DNA of 55,175 nt. Source: SIG644 sp045613985 (GTDB taxonomy: Bacteria > Bacillota > Clostridia > Oscillospirales > CAG-272). The notes under the pieces were generated by a model. That model was not told where the DNA came from, did not search any database, and saw nothing but the letters and a program-made list of their open reading frames with translations. The stretch is from the NCBI GenBank assembly GCA_045613985.1, contig JAZLCA010000057.1, forward strand, positions 1 to 55,175. The letters are read 5' to 3'. A program made the position numbers and the translations under genes. Shown in pieces: positions 42,791 to 51,145 of the stretch; positions within the stretch are counted from its first letter, which is position 1, and the number at the start of each line of letters is the position of its first letter.

Positions 42791-43549
42791 TTACCCCAGC
42801 CAAACGTCAAAGGCAAGCATCAGCGCAAATCCCACCAGCAAAGCATACGTCGCGCCCCGCTCATTGCCGTGGGCGTGAGTCTCAGGGATCATTTCGTCGC
42901 TGTTAACGTACAGCATGGTGCCGCCTGCGAATGCCAGCGCAAAGGGCAGAATGAACACCGATATTTGCACGGCAAAATAGCCGATCAGGGTGCCGATCAC
43001 TTCAACCACACCCGTCATCATAGCGATCACGAAGGTGCGCCGACGGCTCATGCCCGCCGCGATCATGGGGGCAATAATGACCATACCCTCGGGAATATTT
43101 TGAAGCGCGATACCGCCCGCAACCGTCAACGCCTGCAAGGTGTTTCCCGTACCAAAGCTAACGCCCGCCGCAATTCCTTCGGGCAGATTATGAATGCCAA
43201 TGGCGATCACAAACAGCAAAACCTTATCCAGCCGCGCCGTTTGATCGGGATGGGCTTCCCCGTCCACCCCCGTCATTTTGTGCAAGTGTGGGACGAGCTT
43301 ATCGATCAGGTTGAGGCATACCGCTCCTGCGAACAGACCCGCAACGGTGACAAGAATGCCCCATTTTCCGCCGTAATCAAGCGACGGCAGGATCAGTCCG
43401 ATGACAGCCGCCGCTAACATGACGCCCGCGGCAAAAGACAAAATAATATCGTTGAATTTATGCGACGGCTTTTTGAAAACAAAGCCAAGCAACGCGCCGA
43501 TGACGGTCGCGCCACCCACGCCCAGTGCCGTTAATAATACTTGTTGCAT
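42791..43549 (-). CDS. ZIP family divalent metal transporter
   Basis: A 252-aa importer of zinc or related divalent metals in the cytoplasmic membrane. Eight hydrophobic helices can be drawn. The signature metal-binding helices are IGIHNLPEGIAAG and ALQNIPEGMVI, each with the HNxPEG/QNxPEG pattern. The substrate metal cannot be told from sequence. Length matches the bacterial ZupT/GufA-like group. The start at 43549 follows AGGAGGCGTGACG. It has its own promoter at 43581-43609 and is followed after 11 bases by the phosphopantetheinyl transferase gene. Confidence 0.92.
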   Translation of the reverse strand: MQQVLLTALGVGGATVIGALLGFVFKKPSHKFNDIILSFAAGVMLAAAVIGLILPSLDYGGKWGILVTVAGLFAGAVCLNLIDKLVPHLHKMTGVDGEAHPDQTARLDKVLLFVIAIGIHNLPEGIAAGVSFGTGNTLQALTVAGGIALQNIPEGMVIIAPMIAAGMSRRRTFVIAMMTGVVEVIGTLIGYFAVQISVFILPFALAFAGGTMLYVNSDEMIPETHAHGNERGATYALLVGFALMLAFDVWLG

Positions 43550-43580
43550 CGTCACGCCTCCTATTGAATACACTATCCAT

Positions 43581-43609
43581 AGTATAGCATAAAATCCGCG
43601 AAGAGACAA
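43581..43609 (-). promoter_or_regulatory. Candidate promoter of the ZIP gene
   Basis: On the minus strand TTGTCT (43604-43609), 17 bases, TATACT (43581-43586). The -35 lies in the loop region of the trxB terminator. Confidence 0.6.
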
Positions 43610-43626
43610 GACTCTCCGCGGATTTT
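43591..43626 (-). terminator. Terminator of trxB
   Basis: AAAATCCGCG (43591-43600) pairs with CGCGGATTTT (43617-43626), extended by AGAG/CTCT; it lies directly after the trxB stop on the minus strand. Confidence 0.85.
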
Positions 43627-43630
43627 TATT

Positions 43631-44542
43631 TTACAGATATTCCTCAGCAAAATGCACGGCAACGGCACCGTCTGCGGCGGCGGTCACCACCTGGCGAAGT
43701 GCCTTGGTGCGCACGTCTCCCACGGCAAATACGCCGGGGATCGCGGTCTTTGTGGTTTCGTCCGCGATGATGTAGCCGTAATCGTCCAGCGGCAGAGCGC
43801 CGCCGAGAAATCCGGTGGCAGGTACGCGTCCGACGCTGACGAAAATGCCGTCACACAGCACCTGGCGGGAAGCACCCGACGGCACGTCGCGCAAGGTCGC
43901 GCCGATGATGCGGTCGCCCATAACGACGTCCGCAACCGTGCTGTTCCACAAAAATTCCACGTTTTCCGCTTTCATGAGGGGTTCATGATAAATTTTGGTC
44001 GCCCGCAGGCTGTCGCGGCGGTGGACCAGCAATACCTTTTTGGCAATGCGGGACAAATACAGCGCGTCGGACACGGCACTGTTGCCGCCGCCGACCACCA
44101 TGACCACCTTGTCCTTATAAAAACGGCCATCGCAATGAGCGCAGTAGTGAAGACCGCGGCCCACGAGTCCTTGCTCGTCGGGCAGTCCCAGGGGGCGGGG
44201 ATTGGCGCCCGTGGCGATCACAACGGTGCGAGCTTGATACTCGCCGCCGTCGGTGATAATCGTCTTGATCTCCCCCGTCAGTTCAACCGATAAAACCTCA
44301 CCGTATTCGCTCGCAGCACCGAAACGCTCTGCGCCCGCCTGCATTTTCATACCCAAAGTGAAGCCATCCACCCCTTCGTCAAAGCCGGGGTAGTTATCGA
44401 TGATATCGGTCAGAGCCATTTGTCCTCCCGCCGACAGCTTTTCGATCACCAGCGTGTCCAGCCCCGCCCGCGCGGCGTACAATGCCGCCGAATAACCCGC
44501 AGGACCGCCGCCGATGATGATCATATCGTAAATATGCGCCAT
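43631..44542 (-). CDS. trxB: Thioredoxin reductase
   Basis: An NADPH-dependent flavoprotein that keeps thioredoxin reduced. FAD binding GGGPAGYSAALYAARAG begins near residue 11, NADPH binding GGGNSAVSDALYL lies in the middle and the redox pair is CAHC (CAHCDGRFY) near residue 133. A second GDV motif (AVGDVRTKALRQV) closes the FAD site. The 303-aa length fits low-molecular-weight reductases. GAAGGCTGATTGCT precedes the ATG, which is only five bases after the trxA stop, so trxA and trxB are co-transcribed and co-regulated. Confidence 0.96.
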   Translation of the reverse strand: MAHIYDMIIIGGGPAGYSAALYAARAGLDTLVIEKLSAGGQMALTDIIDNYPGFDEGVDGFTLGMKMQAGAERFGAASEYGEVLSVELTGEIKTIITDGGEYQARTVVIATGANPRPLGLPDEQGLVGRGLHYCAHCDGRFYKDKVVMVVGGGNSAVSDALYLSRIAKKVLLVHRRDSLRATKIYHEPLMKAENVEFLWNSTVADVVMGDRIIGATLRDVPSGASRQVLCDGIFVSVGRVPATGFLGGALPLDDYGYIIADETTKTAIPGVFAVGDVRTKALRQVVTAAADGAVAVHFAEEYL

Positions 44543-44547
44543 AGCAA

Positions 44548-44856
44548 TCAGCCTTCCAGAAGCTTGAGGATCTGAGCCTTGGGACGGGCACCGGCCGACT
44601 GATGAACGATCTCGCCATTCTTCATAACGACCAGCGTGGGAATGCTAACGACGCCAAACTGCTGCGCCAGCGCGCCTTCGTCGTCGACGTTGATCTTACC
44701 GATGATGACATCCTCTCTTTCCTTTGCGACCTCCTCCAGAATGGGAGCGACCATGCGGCAGGGGCCACACCAGTCTGCGTAGAAATCGAGAAGAACGGTT
44801 TTTTCACTTGCCTTGATCTCGGCAAAATTAGTTGCAGTTACGTGAATGATAGCCAT
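44548..44856 (-). CDS. trxA: Thioredoxin
   Basis: A 102-aa redox protein with the classic active site WCGPCRM at residues 28-34, preceded by LLDFYADWCGPC and followed by the cis-Pro segment VSIPTLVVMKNG. It reduces disulfides in the cytoplasm and is the partner of the adjacent TrxB. AAAGGAATTTGAATT precedes the start. It lies 69 bases downstream of pgsA; no convincing promoter was found in that gap. Confidence 0.97.
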   Translation of the reverse strand: MAIIHVTATNFAEIKASEKTVLLDFYADWCGPCRMVAPILEEVAKEREDVIIGKINVDDEGALAQQFGVVSIPTLVVMKNGEIVHQSAGARPKAQILKLLEG

Positions 44857-44925
44857 AATTCAAATTCCTTTCGTTTATTGATATTTTGAAACAACTCTGC
44901 CCGCATTATGCGGCACAGCGGAGCA

Positions 44926-45534
44926 TCATTTTTCAGGGTCCATATACTTCCAGTAGGACAGAACGTAGTTCAAGCCCGACCAGACGGTGAAGAGGATCGC
45001 CAAGGCCGCAGTTACCAGCGTCAGGACGTACAAGCCCTGTGCCAAGGTAGCGGGGAGTGCTCCGGCAAGCAGATGATCGTACACCAGCGGTTCGAGCAGT
45101 GCAAACTCGATACAGGCGATCTGAACGACCGTCTTGATTTTGCCAAGCTTATCGGCGGCAACAACGACGCCCGACTTTTTGGCCGTGATCAGGCGAATGG
45201 AAGCGACGGCCAATTCGCGGAAAACGGTGATCATGAGCATGGCCATAAAGGTCCAGAACATGATATCGTTGCCCACGCGATAGCGGCAGACGATGCCGAA
45301 AATAGCGGCGATAACCATAAACTTGTCCGCCAAGGGATCGAGGAACTTACCAAAATCGGTGACAAGACCGTACTTTCTGGCAATTTTTCCGTCGAGCATA
45401 TCGGTAAAGGAAGCCGCGCCAAAGATCAGGGCGGCGATCAGGTTGTTGTACCATGTGTAGGGCAACAGCATGACAACCAGAATAAAGGGCACTAAGATCA
45501 GGCGGAGAACCGTCAGTTTATTGGGAAGATTCAT
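44926..45534 (-). CDS. pgsA: CDP-diacylglycerol-glycerol-3-phosphate 3-phosphatidyltransferase
   Basis: Makes phosphatidylglycerophosphate, the first step to phosphatidylglycerol. The CDP-alcohol phosphotransferase signature DGKIARKYGLVTDFGKFLDP contains the four Asp/Gly positions of D-G-x2-A-R-x8-G-x3-D-x3-D. About five membrane helices are visible in 202 aa. AAAAGGAGAGTACTGCT precedes the ATG, 15 bases after rimO. The rimO-pgsA order is a frequent arrangement in Firmicutes. It is likely expressed from the rimO promoter. Confidence 0.95.
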   Translation of the reverse strand: MNLPNKLTVLRLILVPFILVVMLLPYTWYNNLIAALIFGAASFTDMLDGKIARKYGLVTDFGKFLDPLADKFMVIAAIFGIVCRYRVGNDIMFWTFMAMLMITVFRELAVASIRLITAKKSGVVVAADKLGKIKTVVQIACIEFALLEPLVYDHLLAGALPATLAQGLYVLTLVTAALAILFTVWSGLNYVLSYWKYMDPEK

Positions 45535-45549
45535 AGCAGTACTCTCCTT

Positions 45550-46887
45550 TTACTTATTCAAAATGGCCGCGCCGAACACATCGTAATCCACGACCTCTTC
45601 GATCTTGACGTCAACGAAGGAGCCGGGCAGAATGCGGCGGGGACTCTTGAAATAGACCTTACCGTCAATGTCGGGAGCATCGGCCGCGCTTCGGCCGAAA
45701 TGGGCTTCGCTGACGGGATCGTAATCCTCACACAAAACGCGAATGGTCTTGCCCAGCTTTTGTTCATTTTGGGCCTCATTGATGTGCATCTGCATACGCA
45801 TCAGCACGTCCATGCGGTTCTGCTTGATCTGCTCGTCGATCTGATCGGGCAGGTCGTAGGCAACCGTTCCCTCCTCGCGGGAGTAGGTGAACACGCCTGC
45901 GTGCTCAAACTTCGCCTCCTTGACGAACTCGCACAGCTCCTCAAAATCCTCCTCGGTCTCACCGGGGAAGCCCACAATAAAGGTGGTTCGCAAGGTCAGA
46001 TCGGGAATCTCGCGGCGCATCTTGGCCACCACCTCGCGCACGGTTTTGCCGTCGCCGTGGCGGTTCATGGCAGCAAGCATATGGTCGGACACGTGCTGAA
46101 GGGGCATATCGACGTAGTTGAGAATGCGGTCGTTGTCGCGAATCTCAGCGATCAGCTCGTCCGTCATTTTATCGGGATAGCAATAAAGCAGGCGGATCCA
46201 GGGGATGCTCGTCGCGTCGGTAATGGCGCGGAGCAGCTTGTGGAGCGAATATTCACCGTACAGATCCAGACCGTAACGGGTAGTATCCTGCGCGACCACG
46301 GTCAGCTCCTTGACACCGAGCGCCTCCAGATTCTTGGCCTCCTCCACGATATCCTCCATGGGACGGGAGCGGAAGCGGCCGCGGATGGAGGGAATCGCGC
46401 AATACGCGCAACGGTTGTCACAGCCCTCGGCGATCTTGATGTAGGCCATATATTCCGGGGTTGTCAACACGCGGTCACCGCCCAGGCGCACGCAGTTGTG
46501 ATCCTCAATAGAGACGTATTTCTCTTCTCTCGTTTTGTCGCTGACGGCTTCCAGCGCCTGGACGATATTGTGAATGGAGCCAACGCCCAGGATGGCATCG
46601 ACCTCCGGCAATTCCTCGATGACCTGCTCACGGTAACGTTCGATCAGGCATCCTGTAACAATGATCGCCTTGAGCGAGCGGTTTTCCTTGAGCCACGCAA
46701 TATCCAGGATGTTTTCGATTGCTTCTTTTTTGGCACTTTCGATGAAGGCGCAGGTATTGATGATGACCACGTCAGCTTCGGTCTCATCGGGGGTGATCTC
46801 ATAGCCCGCCGCGATGACCTCGTGGAGCATGACCTCGGTGTCCAGCTGGTTTTTAGGGCAACCGAGGGAAACGAATCCTACTTTCAT
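45550..46887 (-). CDS. rimO: Ribosomal protein S12 methylthiotransferase
   Basis: A radical SAM enzyme that adds a methylthio group to an Asp of ribosomal protein S12. N-terminal MTTase domain (VGFVSLGCPKNQLDTEVM) with its three conserved Cys, a radical SAM cluster CDNRCAYCAIPSIRG near residue 160 and a C-terminal TRAM-like domain. The 445-aa length and SLGCPKN start distinguish RimO from MiaB. AAAGGA lies before the ATG at 46887; the frame extends 11 codons upstream without an RBS. The promoter at 46935-46963 is full consensus. Confidence 0.95.
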   Translation of the reverse strand: MKVGFVSLGCPKNQLDTEVMLHEVIAAGYEITPDETEADVVIINTCAFIESAKKEAIENILDIAWLKENRSLKAIIVTGCLIERYREQVIEELPEVDAILGVGSIHNIVQALEAVSDKTREEKYVSIEDHNCVRLGGDRVLTTPEYMAYIKIAEGCDNRCAYCAIPSIRGRFRSRPMEDIVEEAKNLEALGVKELTVVAQDTTRYGLDLYGEYSLHKLLRAITDATSIPWIRLLYCYPDKMTDELIAEIRDNDRILNYVDMPLQHVSDHMLAAMNRHGDGKTVREVVAKMRREIPDLTLRTTFIVGFPGETEEDFEELCEFVKEAKFEHAGVFTYSREEGTVAYDLPDQIDEQIKQNRMDVLMRMQMHINEAQNEQKLGKTIRVLCEDYDPVSEAHFGRSAADAPDIDGKVYFKSPRRILPGSFVDVKIEEVVDYDVFGAAILNK

Positions 46888-46934
46888 TTTATGTTTTCCT
46901 TTCGGGATAATATACAGCACAGTAATGCAGTTTG

Positions 46935-46963
46935 ATTATAGCACGCAACGAGGGAAATGTCAA
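46935..46963 (-). promoter_or_regulatory. Consensus sigma-A promoter of rimO-pgsA
   Basis: On the minus strand a perfect TTGACA (46958-46963), 17 bases, and perfect TATAAT (46935-46940). Confidence 0.9.
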
Positions 46964-46987
46964 GGTTAGATAAGTGAATTTTCAGGC

Positions 46988-47053
46988 AACTTCTCCTTTT
47001 GACGCGCATACTGCTTGGCGCTGCGCAGTGCGGCGCCAAGCTGTGCGCGCGTC
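46988..47053. repeat. Intergenic copy of the CTTCTCCTTTTGACGC motif with long hairpin
   Basis: After CTTCTCCTTTT the sequence GACGCGC (47001-47007) pairs with GCGCGCGTC (47045-47053), enclosing TTGGCGC/GCGCCAA. Similar stretches lie near 5441 and 19913. Confidence 0.5.
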
Positions 47054-47080
47054 AATAGAAAAAGTTGTTAAAACGAAAGA

Positions 47081-47112
47081 GCGAGGGAAACTTCCAAGGA
47101 AGTTTCCCTCGC
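47081..47112 (-). terminator. Terminator of typA
   Basis: GCGAGGGAAACTTCC (47081-47095) pairs perfectly with 47098-47112. Located ten bases past the typA stop on the minus strand. On the plus strand it is followed by ATCAATTTTTTT. Confidence 0.8.
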
Positions 47113-47122
47113 ATCAATTTTT

Positions 47123-48967
47123 TTACTTATTCGCTTGCAGTGCGCGGCGAATTCGCATCATTTCCTTCATGCGCAATTCGGTATTGAGAATCTTTTTGCG
47201 CAGACGAATGTTCTTGGGCGTGACTTCAATCAGCTCATCGTCCTTGATAAACTCGATCGCCTCCTCCAAGGAGAAGACAACGGGCGGAGTCAGAAGCAGC
47301 TTTTCGTCCGCACCCGCAGAACGAATCGCAGTCAGCTGCTTGGTCTTGCAGGGATTGACGGCAATGTCGTCGTTCTTGGGGTTCTCGCCCACGATCATAC
47401 CCTCGTAGACCTGCGTCTGAGGACCAATGAACATTCTGCCGCGGTCCTGGGTATTGAACAGACCGTAACGGGTGGTCTCGCCCGCCTCGGAGGCAACCAA
47501 GCAACCGGTCAGGCGCATGGAGACCTCACCGCGCCAGGGCTGGTAGCTGTCATAAATGGAGTTCATAACGCCCTCGCCGTGGGTGGCGGTCAAAAACTCG
47601 GAACGGTAGCCAAACAGGCAACGCGACGGAATGACGTATTCCACACGGGTACGATTACCAATGGGAGTCATTTCGATCAAGTCACCCTTGCGCTGACTCA
47701 ATTTTTCCACGACCGCACCAACGTACTCCATGGGAACGTCGATGGTCACACGCTCCATCGGCTCGCACTTGACGCCGTCGATATCCTTGTACAGCACGCG
47801 GGGATTGGAGCAGGTCAGCTCGAAGCCCTCGCGGCGCATATTTTCGATGAGAATAGACAGGTGCATCTCGCCTCTGCCCGCTACGCGGAACTCATCCGTC
47901 GAGTCACCGTCGCTGACACGGAGAGAAACGTCCTTGAGCAGCTCGCGGTACAGACGCTCACGCAGCTGACGAGAGGTAACGAACTTACCCTCCTTGCCAG
48001 CCAAGGGGCTGTCGTTGACCGAGAAGGTCATTTCCATGGTAGGCTCGCTGACCTTGACGAACTCCAACGGCTCGGGGCAGGTAGTGGAGGTAATGGTATC
48101 ACCGATGGTGATGTTCTCGGCGCCCGAGAAGCAAACGATATCACCCATCTGCGCCGTTTCGACCGGGCTGCGGCCCAAACCGTCGATCTGATAGAGCGAG
48201 ACGATCTTGGAGCGGCGGGGCTTCTGATCGGGGCTGTGATAGTTGCAGATCATAGCCTCCTGGCCGACCTTGAGCGAACCGCGCTCAATACGGCCGATGC
48301 CGATGCGGCCGACGTAGTCGTTATAGTCGATGGAGGATACCAGCAGCTGAAGCTCGCCGTCGGGATCGCCCTCGGGACCCTGAATGTAATCCAGAATGGT
48401 ATCAAACAAAGGCGTCAGATCGCTGCCTTCTACCATGGGGTCGGTGGTGGCAGTGCCTGCGCGGCCCGAGCAGTACAGCATGGGGCTGTCGAGCTGTTCG
48501 TCCGTCGCGTTGAGGTCCATCAGAAGCTCGAGGATCTCATCCTCAACCTCGCCCAGACGGGCGTCGGGCTTGTCAATTTTGTTGATGCAGACGATAACGC
48601 GGTGGTTGAGCTCCAGCGCACGCTGAAGAACGAAGCGGGTCTGGGGCATGGGACCCTCGGCCGCATCAACCAGCAGAAGTACGCCGTTGACCATCTTCAA
48701 AATACGCTCGACCTCGCCGCCAAAGTCAGCGTGTCCGGGGGTATCAACAATGTTGATCTTGACGTCTTTGTAAATAACGGAAGTATTTTTGGCAAGAATC
48801 GTAATACCGCGCTCACGCTCCAGCGTGTTGGAGTCCATGACGCGCTCGGTGGTCGCCTGGTTTTCGCGGTAAGCACCGCCCTGCTTGAGCAGACCGTCAA
48901 CCAGCGTGGTCTTACCGTGGTCAACGTGGGCGATGATGGCAATGTTGCGAAGATCCTGTCTTTTCAT
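47123..48967 (-). CDS. typA: Translational GTPase TypA/BipA
   Basis: A ribosome-binding GTPase for stress and low-temperature adaptation and late 50S assembly. G1 AHVDHGKTT near residue 14, G3 DTPGHADFGGEVE, G4 NKID, then EF-G-like domains II, III and V and the BipA-specific C-terminus. Length 614 aa is standard. GAGAGGCAACAT precedes the ATG. A perfect TATAAT lies on the minus strand at 49020-49025 with a weak -35. The gene stands alone between spoIVB and rimO. Confidence 0.96.
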   Translation of the reverse strand: MKRQDLRNIAIIAHVDHGKTTLVDGLLKQGGAYRENQATTERVMDSNTLERERGITILAKNTSVIYKDVKINIVDTPGHADFGGEVERILKMVNGVLLLVDAAEGPMPQTRFVLQRALELNHRVIVCINKIDKPDARLGEVEDEILELLMDLNATDEQLDSPMLYCSGRAGTATTDPMVEGSDLTPLFDTILDYIQGPEGDPDGELQLLVSSIDYNDYVGRIGIGRIERGSLKVGQEAMICNYHSPDQKPRRSKIVSLYQIDGLGRSPVETAQMGDIVCFSGAENITIGDTITSTTCPEPLEFVKVSEPTMEMTFSVNDSPLAGKEGKFVTSRQLRERLYRELLKDVSLRVSDGDSTDEFRVAGRGEMHLSILIENMRREGFELTCSNPRVLYKDIDGVKCEPMERVTIDVPMEYVGAVVEKLSQRKGDLIEMTPIGNRTRVEYVIPSRCLFGYRSEFLTATHGEGVMNSIYDSYQPWRGEVSMRLTGCLVASEAGETTRYGLFNTQDRGRMFIGPQTQVYEGMIVGENPKNDDIAVNPCKTKQLTAIRSAGADEKLLLTPPVVFSLEEAIEFIKDDELIEVTPKNIRLRKKILNTELRMKEMMRIRRALQANK

Positions 48968-49019
48968 ATGTTGCCTCTCTTTTTGATCAGAATTTTGACT
49001 CTACATAACTTAACAGTTT

Positions 49020-49025
49020 ATTATA
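49020..49025 (-). promoter_or_regulatory. -10 box upstream of typA
   Basis: A perfect TATAAT on the minus strand about 50 bases upstream of typA. The best -35 at 17-base spacing is TTTAAC, a poor match. Confidence 0.5.
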
Positions 49026-49104
49026 TCACAATTTTCGTGCAAGTTAAAGAAGGAAAAACACGATTTTTGAAAAAAAAGAGAGGATTTTTTTGTTCTATAT
49101 GACA

Positions 49105-49129
49105 AAAAGGGAGGATATGCCTCCCTTTT
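49105..49129 (-). terminator. Terminator of spoIVB
   Basis: AAAAGGGAGG (49105-49114) pairs with CCTCCCTTTT (49120-49129); on the minus strand TTTTTGTC follows. Confidence 0.85.
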
Positions 49130-49130
49130 A

Positions 49131-50183
49131 TTACCCCGCCAGGTCTCCCATCTCCGAGAGCATATTTTCCACGAAGATACCATAGCCGACGGCGGGGTTG
49201 CCGATCAGGACGTGGGTGACGGCTCCCACCAGCTTGCCGTCCTGCAGGATGGGCGAACCGCTCATGCCCTGCACGATGCCTCCCGTTTGCTCAAGCAAGG
49301 CGGGATCGGTCACCCGCACGGTAAAGCATTTGGAGCCCTTGGCGTTGCGATCGATGGCGGAAATAGACACCGTATAGCTTTTTCGTTCATTCGAGGACAG
49401 GGTACACAGCACGCTCGCCTCCCCTTCCCGTATCTGCTCACGAGAGGCGATCTTCACCCTTTCTTTGGGTAATTTTTCAGGCAAGGCGGCATACACCCCA
49501 AAGACGCCGCAATCGGTATTGCCCAGAAGACGACCGCACTTACCTGTGCCGAAATAGCCGCGAAGCTCGCCCGGCGTTCCCGCCACCCCGCGATGCACCC
49601 CGCTGATGGTCACGTCGGTCACGCTTCCGCGGTGCAAGGGCATCAATTCTCCCGTGTCTCCGTCGCAAATGCCGTGTCCCAATCCCGCAAAGGCGAGGTT
49701 ATTCGGAACAAAAAAGGTGACGGTACCAATGCCCGCTCCGCTGTCGCGGACGTACAAACCGGTTTTATATCCGCCCTCGGCATCGGCCACAGGCTTAAGC
49801 GTGGCAGTATGGCTGGCACCGCCACGGGTGTAGCGGACGTGCAAGGGGCGGCCCTCGGACGAAGCAATCTTATCGGTCAGATCTTTGGCCGAGGTGACCG
49901 CCTCATCGTTGATATGGGTGAGGATATCCCTTGTCCGAAGCCCTGCTTCTTTGGCGGGATTGCATTTGGTTCCGTTTTGCTCTATGTCACAAAAGCCAAC
50001 GATCAGAACGCCCTCTGTCGTAAATTTCACACCGAACGGAATGCCGCCCGGAATCAGCTCTATGGCAGACAGATCCACCCCGTTTTCCCTGCCTCTTTGG
50101 GCGGCCGACGCCGGCAAAACGATCGACGCACACAAAAGAACAAAGGAAAGCAAAAAGAGCAACGATTTTACCTTTTTGTTCAT
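49131..50183 (-). CDS. spoIVB: SpoIVB peptidase (sporulation signalling protease)
   Basis: A 350-aa S55-family serine protease made in the forespore and secreted into the intermembrane space, where in Bacillus it triggers SpoIVFB to activate sigma-K. Residues 6-30 form a signal/anchor helix (SLLFLLSFVLLCASIVLPASA). A PDZ domain spans about 100-150. The catalytic His is in GLGHGICD and the Ser in GMSGSPILQDGKLVGAV, and the end GYGIFVENML is diagnostic. AAGGAAGGATACTC precedes the ATG at 50183. It is shorter than the Bacillus protein (about 425). It is not next to spo0A here. Confidence 0.93.
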   Translation of the reverse strand: MNKKVKSLLFLLSFVLLCASIVLPASAAQRGRENGVDLSAIELIPGGIPFGVKFTTEGVLIVGFCDIEQNGTKCNPAKEAGLRTRDILTHINDEAVTSAKDLTDKIASSEGRPLHVRYTRGGASHTATLKPVADAEGGYKTGLYVRDSGAGIGTVTFFVPNNLAFAGLGHGICDGDTGELMPLHRGSVTDVTISGVHRGVAGTPGELRGYFGTGKCGRLLGNTDCGVFGVYAALPEKLPKERVKIASREQIREGEASVLCTLSSNERKSYTVSISAIDRNAKGSKCFTVRVTDPALLEQTGGIVQGMSGSPILQDGKLVGAVTHVLIGNPAVGYGIFVENMLSEMGDLAG

Positions 50184-50357
50184 GAGTATCCTTCCTTTTT
50201 GTTTCAAGAGATTTGAATCGCGCAACCTTCGATGCAAGCACCGACACGGCGCGCTTTGCCCTAACTAATGTGTGTCGGTCGACTCGCTTTCATGTGTTAC
50301 AATTATTATTGTTTCCACCTATTTTTGTCGCAAGCACCAATTCCCCGCAACCAAATA

Positions 50358-50386
50358 TTGACAATGTTTTTAACTTATGATATACT
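50358..50386 (+). promoter_or_regulatory. sigma-A promoter of the HAD-membrane-DUF4091 operon
   Basis: Perfect TTGACA (50358-50363), 17 bases, TATACT (50381-50386). The gap 50184-50433 also holds an ACCGACAC/GTGTCGGT inverted repeat (about 50240 and 50272). Confidence 0.85.
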
Positions 50387-50433
50387 TTATTTATTATGAT
50401 ACTTTTTTAAAATGATATGCAAGGAGACTGACG

Positions 50434-51126
50434 ATGCAGGACCATCCCAACGTCCGCGCCCTGATTTTTGATCTGGACGGCACCATTGCCGATACCATCA
50501 ACGCCATCCGCGACGGACTCAACGAAACGCTCCGAAAATACAATTATCCCGAAAAGACCTACGAAGACGTCCGCCGCGCCATCGGCAACGGTGCTCGTTC
50601 GCTGGTCAAGCGAAGTATGCCCGAGCCGGATGCTTCCTGCGAAGATAAAGCTCTGGCCGTGTTCCGCTCTTACGACATGGCCTATTCCTATACCTATCTG
50701 CACACCCGTGAATGCTACGACGGGATTCCCGAAACGGTTGCTGCACTCAAGGAGCGCGGCTATCGGCTGGCAGTTCTTTCCAACAAACAGGATCCCTTCG
50801 TCAAGGGGTTGATCAAGCAGCTGCTTCCCGAAGGCGAGATGGAGATCGTCATGGGACAGACCAAGCTGCCCACCAAGCCCGATCCCACCGTTCCCCGTCT
50901 GATCTCGCTTCGGCTGTGCGTCCCGCCCGAGGCTTGCGCCATGATCGGTGACAGCGAGGTAGACATCCAGACCGCGAAAAACGCGGGCATGCTGGCTGTC
51001 GGCTGCTCTTGGGGCTATCGCGGCCGCGAGGCGCTCATGGCCGCGGGGGCTGACGTGATCGTTGACACGCCGAAGGAGCTGTTGGAGCTGTTTGGCGGTG
51101 TGTGTGAGCCCGAATCCGAATCGTAA
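50434..51126 (+). CDS. HAD family phosphatase, phosphoglycolate phosphatase-like
   Basis: A 230-aa haloacid dehalogenase-type phosphatase. Motif I LIFDLDGTIADT (nucleophile Asp near residue 13), motif II LAVLSNK, motif III Lys in TKLPTKPDPT and motif IV GDSEVDIQTAKNAGM. A cap domain follows motif I, as in Gph and PgmB-type enzymes. The natural substrate is unknown; the gph name is not supported by sequence alone. GCAAGGAGACTGACG precedes the ATG. It is followed after 19 bases by the 408-aa membrane protein gene. Confidence 0.9.
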   Translation: MQDHPNVRALIFDLDGTIADTINAIRDGLNETLRKYNYPEKTYEDVRRAIGNGARSLVKRSMPEPDASCEDKALAVFRSYDMAYSYTYLHTRECYDGIPETVAALKERGYRLAVLSNKQDPFVKGLIKQLLPEGEMEIVMGQTKLPTKPDPTVPRLISLRLCVPPEACAMIGDSEVDIQTAKNAGMLAVGCSWGYRGREALMAAGADVIVDTPKELLELFGGVCEPESES

Positions 51127-51145
51127 TTTTTGAAACGAAGCCTGT

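Noticed and set aside
50307..50316. Sigma-F-like -10 (GGAAACAATA) on the minus strand upstream of spoIVB
   Set aside because: No acceptable -35 at 15-16 bases, although spoIVB is a forespore gene.
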